A DNA stretch of 64,000 nucleotides from contig NZ_JAUUDS010000002.1 of the NCBI RefSeq assembly GCF_030678875.1, positions 310,001-374,000 of the forward strand, written 5' to 3'. Under the pieces are notes generated by a model, which was not told the DNA's origin, did not search any database, and worked only from the letters and a program-made list of their open reading frames with translations. Source of the stretch: Sphingomonas aurea (GTDB taxonomy: Bacteria > Pseudomonadota > Alphaproteobacteria > Sphingomonadales > Sphingomonadaceae). Below, piece by piece: positions 45,314 to 53,689 of this stretch (its first letter is position 1; the number at the start of each line of letters is the position of its first letter). The position numbers and the translations under genes are program-made.

Positions 45314-46048
45314 TCAAGCGGCGGCACCACCATCGATGTTGAGCGTCGTGCCGGTAATATAGCTCGCATCCGGTCCAGCCAGGAACGATACCGCGCCCGC
45401 AATCTCCTCGACCGTGCCGTAACGCCCGAGCGGCACAAATGCGGTCATCTGCTTCGCAAAGTCACCATCGGCAGGGTTCATGTCGGTGTCGATCGGCCCA
45501 GGCTGGACGGTGTTGACCAGGATGTTGCGCGAGGCGAGGTCCTTTGCCCAGCCACGGGCCAGCGCGGCCACTGCGGCCTTGGTCGCGCTGTAGACGGCGG
45601 TCGCTGGAAAGGCGAGTTCGCCAGAGACGCTGCCGATCAGGATGATCCGGCCACCATCGTTCAGATGAGGCAACGCTGCGCGGGTGCCGACATGCAGCCC
45701 CTTCACATTGACGCCGAACTGGCGGTCGTAGATCTCGTCGGTATCGTCGGCGATGGCAGAGAACTCGGCGACCCCGGCATTGTGGACGAGGATGTCGACA
45801 CTACCCAGCGCGGCTGCGGCCTGCTCGACCCCGGCGCGCTGCGAGGCAGGATCACCGGCGTTCGCCTGAAACGCAAACGCGGTACCGCCCGCGCTCTGGA
45901 TCGCCTGCACGGTGGCATCCGCCGCCGCCTCGTTACCAGCATAGGTGATCGCAACCTTGGCACCATCCTTCGCCAGCCGTTTGGCGATCGCAGCGCCGAT
46001 GCCGCGTGATCCACCGGTGACGAGCGCCGTCTTGCCCTCGAGTGACAT
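45314..46048 (-). CDS. SDR family oxidoreductase (FabG-like)
   Basis: 244 residues. Classical SDR: TGGSRGIGAAIAKRL, HNAGVAEFS, the active site IGSVSGELAFPA plus YSATKAA, and TGTTLNIDGGAAA at the end. The pattern matches the many small sphingomonad SDRs reducing carbonyl substrates; it is probably not the essential fatty-acid FabG because no fab genes lie nearby. It is divergent from an ArsR-family regulator with a palindromic site in between, so it is probably repressed by that regulator. Confidence 0.88.
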   Translation of the reverse strand: MSLEGKTALVTGGSRGIGAAIAKRLAKDGAKVAITYAGNEAAADATVQAIQSAGGTAFAFQANAGDPASQRAGVEQAAAALGSVDILVHNAGVAEFSAIADDTDEIYDRQFGVNVKGLHVGTRAALPHLNDGGRIILIGSVSGELAFPATAVYSATKAAVAALARGWAKDLASRNILVNTVQPGPIDTDMNPADGDFAKQMTAFVPLGRYGTVEEIAGAVSFLAGPDASYITGTTLNIDGGAAA

Positions 46049-46117
46049 GGGAGTTCTCCGAAAGTTTGGCCCGCGATCACGTCATCGTGCGCTGCCGGCT
46101 GACGGTCAGATGGTGGG

Positions 46118-46147
46118 TTAGTTCATCATTTCAATAATGCCGAACTA
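46118..46147. promoter_or_regulatory. Candidate ArsR-family operator
   Basis: TAGTTC (46119) and GAACTA (46142) form an inverted repeat around an AT-rich, near-palindromic core (CATCATTTCAATAATG). It lies between the divergent SDR and arsR-type starts. AT-rich palindromes of this kind are typical ArsR/SmtB binding sites. Confidence 0.55.
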
Positions 46148-46179
46148 TTAAATTGCTGAAGCATGCCTATATTTGCTCC

Positions 46180-46491
46180 ATGCCCCGCTTCACTCATCCC
46201 CGACTGGAGGACGTGCCCCTCGAGATGGCGCTGCACGCGCTTGCCGATCCCAATCGGCTGGCGATGGTTGCGCGGCTTGCGGCTACCGAGCGGCTGAGCT
46301 GCTCGGGTGCCGCGCCGTGCGAGACGATCCCGAAGAGCACGCTCTCCAACCACCTGAAGCTGCTGCGCGCCGCCGGGCTGATCGAGACGGTTCAGGCTGG
46401 ACGCGAGATGATCAACGCGCTGCGCCGCGCCGACTTCGACCAGCGCTTCCCCGGCCTGCTCGATGCGGTACTCGCCAACCAGCGGATCTAA
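46180..46491 (+). CDS. ArsR family transcriptional regulator
   Basis: 103 residues from ATG 46180. Winged-helix pattern: MALHALADPNRLAMVARLA, the recognition helix IPKSTLSNHLKLLRAAGL and the wing AGREMINALRR. It has two Cys (LSCSGAAPCETI) but no clear CxC metal motif, so its signal may be redox or organic and not arsenic. Divergent from the SDR gene; the intergenic palindrome is its probable operator. Confidence 0.87.
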   Translation: MPRFTHPRLEDVPLEMALHALADPNRLAMVARLAATERLSCSGAAPCETIPKSTLSNHLKLLRAAGLIETVQAGREMINALRRADFDQRFPGLLDAVLANQRI

Positions 46492-46584
46492 CCTGATACC
46501 TCGGCAGCGGCGTGCCAGTGTGCCGCCGTGGAGGAGCCTTCCATCCTTCTGCACGCGACACCATCACCTATCTTTCAGCCAACC

Positions 46585-47154
46585 ATGACCATTCCTCATC
46601 CTTTGATCCTCGCGATCGGCGACAGCCTGATCGCAGGCTACGGCCTTAGCCAGGCGGAAAGCTTCACCGCTCAGCTAGAGCGCCGTCTCCAAGCGACGTT
46701 CCCCGACGCTCGGGTGATGAACGCCGGCGTCTCGGGCGATACGGCTGCCGGCGTGCTGAAGCGGCTACCGGCCCTGCTGTCGCGCCTCCCCGCTCGTCCT
46801 GCGCTCGCCATCGTTCAGGTCGGCCCGAACGACGTGCTGCGACAGGTGCCGCCCTCGGTTGTGCGCGCCAGTCTGGAGGCGATCCTGCTCGAGCTCGGCC
46901 GCTGCGGAATACCGGTGCTGCTGACGACGGTCGAGCCGCCAGCGCTGCTGCGCGACCGGGCCGCTGCCTATATCGGCATCCACCAGGAGCTTGCGACGCT
47001 TCATGGCGCTGTGACCGCACCGTTCTTTCCGGACGGCGTACTGGGCCATCCGGCAATGGTGTTGGCCGACCAGATGCATCCAAATGGCGCCGCAATCAGC
47101 GCAGTTGTAGATGCGCTGCTGCCAATAGTCGAAAAACTGCTGGCCGACGATTGA
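46585..47154 (+). CDS. SGNH/GDSL arylesterase (TesA-like)
   Basis: 189 residues with the four SGNH blocks: LAIGDSLIAGYGLS (nucleophile Ser), MNAGVSGDTAAG (Gly), VQVGPNDVLR (Asn) and DQMHPNGAAI (Asp, His). It hydrolyses aryl or thio esters; there is no signal peptide from this start, unlike E. coli TesA, so it may be cytosolic. A GTG at 46528 would add 19 residues without giving a signal sequence. Solitary gene. Confidence 0.85.
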   Translation: MTIPHPLILAIGDSLIAGYGLSQAESFTAQLERRLQATFPDARVMNAGVSGDTAAGVLKRLPALLSRLPARPALAIVQVGPNDVLRQVPPSVVRASLEAILLELGRCGIPVLLTTVEPPALLRDRAAAYIGIHQELATLHGAVTAPFFPDGVLGHPAMVLADQMHPNGAAISAVVDALLPIVEKLLADD

Positions 47155-47213
47155 TCTGAGACTGTGTTGCTGTATCCAGATGGCTGTCTCTACATCGACA
47201 CAGGAGCTTTGAA

Positions 47214-47717
47214 TTGACCGATACCGACAATAAGTCCGATCTGGTGATGTTGGCTGCCGAGCTTACTGCTGCCTGGCTTTCCAACCCGAACAACCGCGTC
47301 AACAGCGAGGACGTGCCGGCCTTTCTCACCAAGATGCACGTGACCGTCCAGCAGCTGTCGGGGACCAGTCAAGCCGCCGCGGAGCCGCCCAGCGCCCCGG
47401 GATACACGCCGGCGGTGTCCGTTCGGAAGTCTCTCGCCTCGCCAGACCACATCATCTCGATGATTGATGGCAAGAAGTACAAGACGCTGAAGCGCCATCT
47501 CTCTACCAACGGCCTGACTCCGGACGAGTATCGCGAGCGCTACGGGCTGAAGGCGGATTACCCCATGGTGGCACCAGCCTACGGCGAAGCGCGACGTGCG
47601 ATGGCGGTGAAGATCGGCCTCGGCCGCAAGCCTAAAGCTGCGACGCCGGAGGAGGCGCCTGCTGACGCCCCTGCCAAGACGCCGCGCAAGCGCAAAGCGA
47701 CCGAAGCCACCGAGTGA
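47214..47717 (+). CDS. MucR/Ros family transcriptional regulator
   Basis: 167 residues starting at TTG 47214 with CAGGAG eight bases upstream. The N-terminal helix SDLVMLAAELTAAWLSN and the central HIISMIDGKKYKTLKRHLS, then LTPDEYRERYGLKADYPMVAPAY, are the MucR/Ros DNA-binding signature. The Cys2-His2 zinc finger of Ros is reduced here: a MID replaces CLED before the His, as in many sphingomonad members. The Lys/Ala-rich tail (TPRKRKATEATE) is common. MucR proteins regulate exopolysaccharide and global functions. Solitary. Confidence 0.88.
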   Translation: MTDTDNKSDLVMLAAELTAAWLSNPNNRVNSEDVPAFLTKMHVTVQQLSGTSQAAAEPPSAPGYTPAVSVRKSLASPDHIISMIDGKKYKTLKRHLSTNGLTPDEYRERYGLKADYPMVAPAYGEARRAMAVKIGLGRKPKAATPEEAPADAPAKTPRKRKATEATE

Positions 47718-47801
47718 GAGATTGCGCCGGGCGGCTTTGCCGACCCGGCGTCCTGAACGGGGTGCGGGCTGGTCGGCGGCCGGCCGACGCGGTGCGGCGT
47801 T

Positions 47802-48230
47802 CTACCTGACCGCAGCTTCCCTCTTTGGCAGCGCGGCGTTCATGTCGTTGCCGGCGGCTGCGCCGGCGGGCATCGACATGAGCCAGCGTCTGGCGCTCAC
47901 CTCATCATCGAACAGCTCATGTCCGGCAAGGTCCGCCACGCGCATCGCCTGCAGCCGTGACAATGCGCTCTTCATCACGACAGCCGTGTGCGCCTTCATG
48001 ACGGTCTTGCCGTGCGCGATGATCCTGGCGTGCCCGTCTGCGATCGCCTGTGCCTGGATCGGATAATCCGACATGTTCACCAGGATGCGTCGGCAACCAC
48101 CGGTTCGCCCGAGCGCCTCGGCCTGCCGCACAAGTTCGGCAACATAGGCCTTCATCACCGCTGCCGACCAAAAGCCCGCAACGCGGATGCGCAGCAGGTG
48201 AAGCGCAGGTTCGATCGTTACCGTGTACAT
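47802..48230 (-). CDS. STAS/SpoIIAA-like protein 1
   Basis: 142 residues from ATG 48230. The pattern of strands and helices (TIEPALHLLRIRVAGFW, VVMKAYVAELVRQAEAL, RILVNMSDYPIQAQ, HTAVVMKSALSRLQAMR) fits the SpoIIAA-like/STAS fold, with the C-terminal SARRWLMS typical of DUF-type members. These are small cytosolic proteins that bind partners or ligands; the sphingomonad ones have no assigned role. The two adjacent genes (48319 and 48999) have the same fold. Confidence 0.65.
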   Translation of the reverse strand: MYTVTIEPALHLLRIRVAGFWSAAVMKAYVAELVRQAEALGRTGGCRRILVNMSDYPIQAQAIADGHARIIAHGKTVMKAHTAVVMKSALSRLQAMRVADLAGHELFDDEVSARRWLMSMPAGAAAGNDMNAALPKREAAVR

Positions 48231-48318
48231 CTGCTCCACACCGAACGCCCTCCCCGACGCCCGGCGTGATTGCCAGACAGGTGTGAACGAAGGGTGTGGG
48301 TGCGACCGCGCGGGCCGA

Positions 48319-48735
48319 TCAGGCCGCCGCCTTGCAGTCGCTCTCCTGCAACCAAGCCTCGGCCGACTCGATGGAGTGGAAGTAAGCGGCGCCTCGCCCG
48401 GTCGCCGCCCGCTTGATCTGGGAGCGGGCGAGCGACGATGCGACAACGATGGCGATGCGGCGACCATGGTAGCGCGGGTTGGCAATGAGCGCCTGAAAGG
48501 CGCCGACGCTCTCCTGCGACTGGATCTTCATCTCGCGCATGTCGACGAGGGTCACATGATCGCCCTGCCGGCATTTGAGCCGCTGATGTGCCTCGGCGCG
48601 CGCGGCATCGAAGCGTGCGATGTCGGTCGGTGTGAAGAAGCCTGCCAGCGTGACTCGGATGAAGCTGTGCTCGACATCGACCGCAAGGGAGAAGGAAGAC
48701 TGCATGGCCCCTTCATCCCGCTGATTTCTTGCCAT
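48319..48735 (-). CDS. STAS/SpoIIAA-like protein 2
   Basis: About 138 residues from ATG 48735 (or 128 from ATG 48705). It runs SFIRVTLAGFFTPTDIARF, VTLVDMREMKIQSQES, RRIAIVVASSLARSQIKR and SAEAWLQES. The order of elements equals that of the protein at 47802, to which it is probably paralogous. It lies 88 bases upstream of that gene on the same strand, so the two may be read together. Function unknown. Confidence 0.65.
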   Translation of the reverse strand: MARNQRDEGAMQSSFSLAVDVEHSFIRVTLAGFFTPTDIARFDAARAEAHQRLKCRQGDHVTLVDMREMKIQSQESVGAFQALIANPRYHGRRIAIVVASSLARSQIKRAATGRGAAYFHSIESAEAWLQESDCKAAA

Positions 48736-48998
48736 ATTGTTGCCGCTTCGACCAAGGTCGAATAGCCAGCGCATCAGCCGCTTTCGATAGGATCGGCTGT
48801 GCCGCCAGTAGCGCGAGACCCCCGCGCCGCGCAGTCTAAGCCAAAGGTGAGGCTCTCTTTGCCTGACCCAGGCTCGCGGGTGCAGCGAAGATCCCTGCAC
48901 CATCTCCAAGTTGTCGATCTTACATTTGGCACGCAAGCATTGTTGATCAGACAAATGGCGTTGGTTACCATCTCGACAAAGGGACGAACAATGCGAGG

Positions 48999-49385
48999 GT
49001 GGATCGCGTGATCACGCGTTCGATCGAGGGCGAGTCTGGTATTATCGTCATCACTGCTCGCGGTCGGTGGAGCGCAGCCGATGTCGAGGCCCATTATTCT
49101 GCGCTCCGAATGTTGATCCAGCCGATCCGGGACGCAGGGGAGATCGTGCGCATCCTATCCGACGTGCGCCAGGCCGAACGTCAAACAGCAGAGATCGAGG
49201 AGCAGATCCTGCGCGAGATGCAGCGGACCTACGCTGCTGGCGACCGCATCGCCATTCTCACCGCCGACGCTGACGCGCAGGTGCATCTGCGCCACCTGCT
49301 CCGCCACATCGATGTGTCCGCCTTTCAGTCGCAACTGCCGGCCGAGATGTGGCTGGCGACCGACACCCTAGCGAAGATCCGGTAA
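48999..49385 (+). CDS. STAS/SpoIIAA-like protein 3
   Basis: 128 residues from GTG 48999. It shows GIIVITARGRWSAADVEAHY, VRILSDVRQAERQTA, RIAILTADADAQVHLRHLL and a final PAEMWLATDTL, the same fold as the two preceding proteins but read from the opposite strand. The 260-bp gap to protein 2 is a divergent promoter region. Function unknown. Confidence 0.62.
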   Translation: MDRVITRSIEGESGIIVITARGRWSAADVEAHYSALRMLIQPIRDAGEIVRILSDVRQAERQTAEIEEQILREMQRTYAAGDRIAILTADADAQVHLRHLLRHIDVSAFQSQLPAEMWLATDTLAKIR

Positions 49386-49446
49386 TCGCGGTCGTCTAAT
49401 ACCGTGGGCTGTACGATGCTACAGGGCTGACCGCAGCGACACGCCG

Positions 49447-50184
49447 CTAACGATCGGATCGCTGCAGCTCGAAGGCCAAACCATCGCCGATCGTCTCCAG
49501 GCTGGCCGGCACCTGTTTAGTCCGCTGCCAGCGCGTCTTGCTGGCGACATCGTCCTCCATCGATCCGGTGACGATCTTCACGCGGGCCGTGACGAAGTTG
49601 GCACTGAGCGTCTCGGTTTCACCACTGTTCCGCTGCAGCGCCTCCTTGTCGAACCCGATCAGGCGGAAGCGCGCACCATCCCAGCGGAACGCGAGGGTCG
49701 AGGTATAGGTCGTCCACCCGCCCATGCTGCGCCAGTAGCTGAGACCAAGACGCAGCACGTCGCCGCGGATGGTGAGCGCGTCGGGGGCAAAGGGATCGTC
49801 CATGTACCGATCATCGATGCGCGGAATGACGGCGGCGTTGGCCAGCTGCAGGCGGTACCCGCCAGCCTGGCCGAAGGCGACCAGCAGCACGCGTGGGTTG
49901 GTGTCCAGTGGCGTGGAGATGCCCTCGATGTGGACGATGCAATTCGGATCGGCACCCTTCAGGACCGCGGCAATGTCCGGTTTGCCGTCGCGGTTCAGAT
50001 CGCCTTGCACCGATCGCTCGAGCGCCCACCCGGGCGGTACGAAACCCGCGGCGGTTGCGGCTGATGCCGCCAGCGGCGGCTTGCTCGGACGAAGGCTCGG
50101 CGGCTCCCCTTCCTCCGCGGCAACACGGGACAGGGCAACACAGATGGCGGCGGCGACCGGAGGCATAGCCCATGCTATGCTCAA
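49447..50184 (-). CDS. Exported protein with an EF-hand/VCBS-like DLNRDGKPD motif
   Basis: 245 residues. A signal-like N-terminus (MPPVAAAICVALSRVAA) is followed by a Pro/Ala stretch. WALERSVQGDLNRDGKPDIAAVLKG has the Ca-binding D-x-N-x-D-G-x-x-D loop typical of FG-GAP/VCBS repeats. A beta-rich region with DDPFAPDALTIRGDVLRLGL and YTSTLAFRWDGARFRLIGFD follows. Many proteobacteria have similar single-copy periplasmic or surface proteins of unknown function. Solitary. Confidence 0.55.
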   Translation of the reverse strand: MSIAWAMPPVAAAICVALSRVAAEEGEPPSLRPSKPPLAASAATAAGFVPPGWALERSVQGDLNRDGKPDIAAVLKGADPNCIVHIEGISTPLDTNPRVLLVAFGQAGGYRLQLANAAVIPRIDDRYMDDPFAPDALTIRGDVLRLGLSYWRSMGGWTTYTSTLAFRWDGARFRLIGFDKEALQRNSGETETLSANFVTARVKIVTGSMEDDVASKTRWQRTKQVPASLETIGDGLAFELQRSDR

Positions 50185-50290
50185 CTCTTCCGCTCCGCCA
50201 ATGGCTTTCCGAGATGGACAACAAACAAGGCTACGCGGTCGGACAAAGCCGGCTAGCCGTCCCCGGACCTTGCCAGCCTAGTGGCCTGGC

Positions 50291-50446
50291 TCACTTGATG
50301 GCCAGCGCCGCCGAAATCATCGCAGCGAGCGTCTCCTCTGCCCGTTGCCGGATCGACGGATCGCGTGCTGACAGGTCAGACCGCACCCACTCCGGTGCAC
50401 GGGCAAGGACCTTTTGGACCAGATCAACGAGCGCTTCAGACTGCAT
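50291..50446 (-). CDS. Small helical protein (DUF6771-like)
   Basis: 51 residues from ATG 50446. LVDLVQKVLARAPEWVRSDL is followed by RAEETLAAMISAAL, a pattern shared by small sphingomonad proteins of the DUF6771 type. No known function. The open frame extends upstream to 50524 but without a good ribosome site. Confidence 0.55.
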   Translation of the reverse strand: MQSEALVDLVQKVLARAPEWVRSDLSARDPSIRQRAEETLAAMISAALAIK

Positions 50447-50538
50447 GGTGCAAGGGGCTCTCCCACGCATCCCAATCGTTCGCAAGCGTGGGTACGCTCG
50501 GGCGAGTTCCGCTGTTAGCGCCACCCTTGTGGTGATTT

Positions 50539-50733
50539 TCAGCGGCCGCGCGACGCCTTGACTCGTTCGATTGCCTCAGCAACATCGGCGATCTTTTCCA
50601 ATGTCCTGGCGGCCTGCCGCAGCTCACCGAAGAGTTCGGGGCTGTAAGGCCCTAATATCACCTTCGGCGACAAGTCCTCCATGATCATGCCAGCCGCTGT
50701 CATATACACGCGGATCATTTCATCATCGCTCAT
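50539..50733 (-). CDS. Small hypothetical protein
   Basis: 64 residues from ATG 50733 with GGAGCG upstream. One amphipathic helix (LFGELRQAARTLEKIADVAEAI) and a Met-rich N-terminus. No family recognised. It lies 92 bases upstream of the DUF6771-like gene on the same strand. Confidence 0.5.
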   Translation of the reverse strand: MSDDEMIRVYMTAAGMIMEDLSPKVILGPYSPELFGELRQAARTLEKIADVAEAIERVKASRGR

Positions 50734-50805
50734 CGTCACGCTCCTGGACGCGACACATGCCGTGATGACGTTAGAAGTCGATATGCAGCTTTTGCCTTTG
50801 CCTAG

Positions 50806-51009
50806 TCAGGCTATGAGGTCACTGGCGGTGAGCGCAAACGGCACAGCCAGCTTCTCCACCATCATGATCGTTGGATTGCGCGCGCCGCGTTCCAGGTCGC
50901 TCACATAGGTGCGGTGGATGCCTGCCCGGTCGGCATAATCCTCCTGGCTCCAGCCATGTTCTGAACGCAGGCGACGCAGATTGGCAGAGAGGCGCTGACG
51001 GACGTCCAC
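50806..51009 (-). CDS. XRE-family helix-turn-helix regulator
   Basis: 67 residues from GTG 51009. A single Cro/C1-type HTH: LSANLRRLRSEHGWSQEDYADRAGIHRTYVSDLERGARNPT, given here only as the pattern WSQEDYADRAG / TYVSDLERG. It matches the small HTH proteins often carried by mobile or restriction loci. No partner gene is obvious. The target is unknown. Confidence 0.85.
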   Translation of the reverse strand: MDVRQRLSANLRRLRSEHGWSQEDYADRAGIHRTYVSDLERGARNPTIMMVEKLAVPFALTASDLIA

Positions 51010-51172
51010 GTGCCCAGAAAGACCGCCATGTCGCTCATCGATCTACAGACGATGAGTGACATTCCGGTTGATTTCCAACGTGCTTCCGGCATGTGCGGTG
51101 TCACTGATTGTCGACAAGGCGCGAAGCTGCTCCGGCGATCGACGCTTGGATGTGAACGGACACGGGGGAAGT

Positions 51173-51577
51173 ATGGAACTCGTTGGATTTATCGTGATCG
51201 TGCTCTGGAGCAGCATGAACGCGCTGATCGCCAGTAAGCGCGGGCGTTCCGGTGGGGCGATATTCGCCGCATCCATCGTGCCCGTCTTACCCCTCATTAT
51301 TCTCGCATCGCTCGGCAGTCAGGGTAGCGGTACGGTCATGGCCATTACAGCCTTTTTGCCGCCGCTGGGCGGTTTCCTTGCGGCGATAGCGATGCCCACG
51401 GGCGCCGAGGCAGCGGCGCGTACAGGCGCATATGGCGACTTGGTACGCTGCCCCTTCTGCGCTGAGTCGGTCCGGAAATTGGCTGTTCGATGCCGGCATT
51501 GCGGAAGCGACCTGAAGCCGAGCGCGAAAGCCGAGCTGGCGGCGGCAACGACGGCGTCACCTACTGCCGCCGAGTGA
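51173..51577 (+). CDS. Membrane protein with C-terminal zinc ribbon
   Basis: 134 residues from ATG 51173 (GGGGGA upstream). Two or three hydrophobic helices (about 2-20, 30-50, 55-78) precede a zinc ribbon RCPFCAESVRKLAVRCRHCG, with two CxxC knuckles. The order membrane helices then CPFCAE...A..C.HCG is common in small bacterial proteins of unknown function. Ala/Thr-rich tail. Solitary. Confidence 0.7.
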   Translation: MELVGFIVIVLWSSMNALIASKRGRSGGAIFAASIVPVLPLIILASLGSQGSGTVMAITAFLPPLGGFLAAIAMPTGAEAAARTGAYGDLVRCPFCAESVRKLAVRCRHCGSDLKPSAKAELAAATTASPTAAE

Positions 51578-51686
51578 CACGCTTGATGGCGGACCATGAA
51601 AAGCGGCATGCTCTGTTTGAGCGCGCCGCCTTGATTTCGTCTGAAATGTAGTCCGGACATGATGACGAGATGGGGGTTGTATGCCG

Positions 51687-53144
51687 TTACCAGGGTCGGC
51701 GCTGATGGTGGACAGGCCGGTTCGGCCGCCCGGTACGCTCGTCGTAGGTCGATAGCACCCACGCCCACTGCTTGCGCTGATGGTTGATGAATTGGCTAAC
51801 GCTGTCGACCTGATCGTCGTGTTTTCCGAGCGGAAACCCACGCAGCTCCTTGCAGAAGTCGTCCAGCCACGGTGCCGCAGAGGGTAGCAGAATGTTGCCC
51901 TCTTCGATCTCACCGAAGCAGCCGGTGAACCGCGCCTCTTTGTCGATCACCGCCTTGCACAGGCGCAGCTGAAAGATCCCTTGCAGTCGCAGATCCTGGG
52001 CGAGCGACTTACCGGCACCGGCATCCTCGATCAGCACACGGTCGACTTTCCAGCGTTTGCCAAGCCGGATGACCTCTCGCTTCAGGTCGGGATAGTCCAG
52101 CCGGTTACGGTAGACATCGACCAAGTACCATTTGTGGTCGCGAAAGCCCCAGGTCGTGCATACCGAATAGTCGCTGGTGGGCGCCGCACTCATGCCCGTA
52201 TCCCAGCTCTGGACGACCTTGGTGAAATCGGTCCGTGCTGGTGCCTCGGTGTAGGTCTTGAACCACTCCATGCGGATGGCATTGCCGTCGGGGGTGACGG
52301 GGTTTTGCTGGTACTGCGCCGAAAACACCGCTGGCCCGAGTTCGCGGCGGATCTGCTCCAGTAGCTGGCGGCTTTCCCGCTCTGGGTTCAGGAGGTCGCC
52401 GATGGTACGGGTGTGGAACCGATTGGGGCCAATCGGCACCTTCTCCTCGCGTTCGGCAATCGAGGGCAGGTTCAGGTGCCGATAGCCGCGCTCCAGGAGC
52501 ATGGCCGGCAGATCGTCTTCGTGGAGCCGCTGCTGGATGGAGATGATGCGCCCAGTCTGCTTGTTGTTCAGGCGGGTGAAGAGGGTGTTGCCGAACCAGC
52601 CCTTCACCTCCTCACGGGCAGCCTGGCTGCGCACCTCGTCGGCCTTCATGCAATCATCGACGATGATGAGGTCGGCACCAAAGCCGGTGACCGAGCCTGC
52701 CACTGACACGGCCTTGCGCACCCCGCCACGGGTGGTCTCGATCTCCAGCGCACGGTTGCCGCCATCGGCGATGCGGGTGTTGGGAAAGAGCTCCTGATAC
52801 CAGCGCGCCTCCAGAAGGGTGCGGAACTGGCCGGCATGGAGCCTGGACAGGTCCTGGCTGTAGCTGGCCACCATCACTTTCAGCGTTGGATCACGGCCAA
52901 GCGCCCAGGCGACGAACGCCACTGAGGCAGTCACCGACTTCAGGTGCCGCGGCGGCACGGTGATGACGAGCCGTCGCTCGTCACCCCGTTCCACCTCCTG
53001 GAGCGCGTGGCACATTGCATCCAGGTACCAGGCGCGTGCCAGCGGCGGCTCGCCTGGATGCAGCGTCTCAAACGCCTTGCTCAGGAACAAGGGTAAGTAC
53101 TCGCGGCGGGCTGCCGCGAGTACCCTCGGATCATAGGCCGTCAT
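51687..53144 (-). CDS. Phage terminase large subunit
   Basis: 485 residues. The ATPase has the terminase Walker A VPPRHLKS (about residues 65-72), Walker B LIIVDDCMKADEV, and the coupling region RIISIQQRLHEDDL. The RNase H-like nuclease shows SWDTG, LIEDAGAGKSLAQDL and GKHDDQVDS, supplying the three acidic positions. It would package DNA into a prohead, but no portal, head or tail genes follow. Its ATG overlaps the DUF5681 stop by 4 bases. Likely a domesticated or remnant phage module. Confidence 0.9.
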   Translation of the reverse strand: MTAYDPRVLAAARREYLPLFLSKAFETLHPGEPPLARAWYLDAMCHALQEVERGDERRLVITVPPRHLKSVTASVAFVAWALGRDPTLKVMVASYSQDLSRLHAGQFRTLLEARWYQELFPNTRIADGGNRALEIETTRGGVRKAVSVAGSVTGFGADLIIVDDCMKADEVRSQAAREEVKGWFGNTLFTRLNNKQTGRIISIQQRLHEDDLPAMLLERGYRHLNLPSIAEREEKVPIGPNRFHTRTIGDLLNPERESRQLLEQIRRELGPAVFSAQYQQNPVTPDGNAIRMEWFKTYTEAPARTDFTKVVQSWDTGMSAAPTSDYSVCTTWGFRDHKWYLVDVYRNRLDYPDLKREVIRLGKRWKVDRVLIEDAGAGKSLAQDLRLQGIFQLRLCKAVIDKEARFTGCFGEIEEGNILLPSAAPWLDDFCKELRGFPLGKHDDQVDSVSQFINHQRKQWAWVLSTYDERTGRPNRPVHHQRRPW

Positions 53145-53689
53145 GACGCATCTCCCGCTAGCCCCAAGCCAGCAAGGATGTCGGCAGCCACCATGTCACG
53201 GTACTGCGCCATTGCGAGCACATCAGCCTCGCTGACCTCCACAGCAGCCTCCGTCGCGACCGCCTGCGCCGACGCTTGCGCGGCATAAGCCGCCGCATAT
53301 TGGCGCAAGACCTGTTCGACCATCCGCGGGTTGCCTTTCGCCGCTACCTCGATGGACTTGCGGAGTAGCACCTCGATGCGCGGCACGCGCTTGGGGCCAG
53401 TGGGGGTGTTGACCGTGATCCGCTCATCCAGGATCTCGCGCACCATGGTGTCCAGGTTCTTGGACCCTTTGGGGCGACCACGTGGGTTGCCCGACTGGCC
53501 GGGCTTGAAGCGGCGGGCGACGGGCGGCTTGCCATAGCCGACCTCGTAGGCGGCCTCGCTCGAGGCTGGCTGGACGGAGTGAACAGGTGCGGACGGCGCT
53601 ACCACCATCGGCGGTGGTACCGCCGCCTGCGACAGCGGCACAGGGCGGGCACGATGACGCGCAGGCGGGAGGCGATCAGGCAGCGACAT
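53141..53689 (-). CDS. DUF5681 protein (terminase-associated)
   Basis: 182 residues from ATG 53689. After a Pro-rich N-terminus comes the DUF5681 signature RRFKPGQSGNPRGRPKGSKN, then RIEVLLRKSIEVAAKGNPRM and a helical tail. These proteins usually precede terminase genes and are thought to act like a small terminase or DNA-binding partner. It overlaps the methyltransferase end (14 bases) and the terminase start (4 bases), so the three genes form one operon. Confidence 0.82.
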   Translation of the reverse strand: MSLPDRLPPARHRARPVPLSQAAVPPPMVVAPSAPVHSVQPASSEAAYEVGYGKPPVARRFKPGQSGNPRGRPKGSKNLDTMVREILDERITVNTPTGPKRVPRIEVLLRKSIEVAAKGNPRMVEQVLRQYAAAYAAQASAQAVATEAAVEVSEADVLAMAQYRDMVAADILAGLGLAGDAS

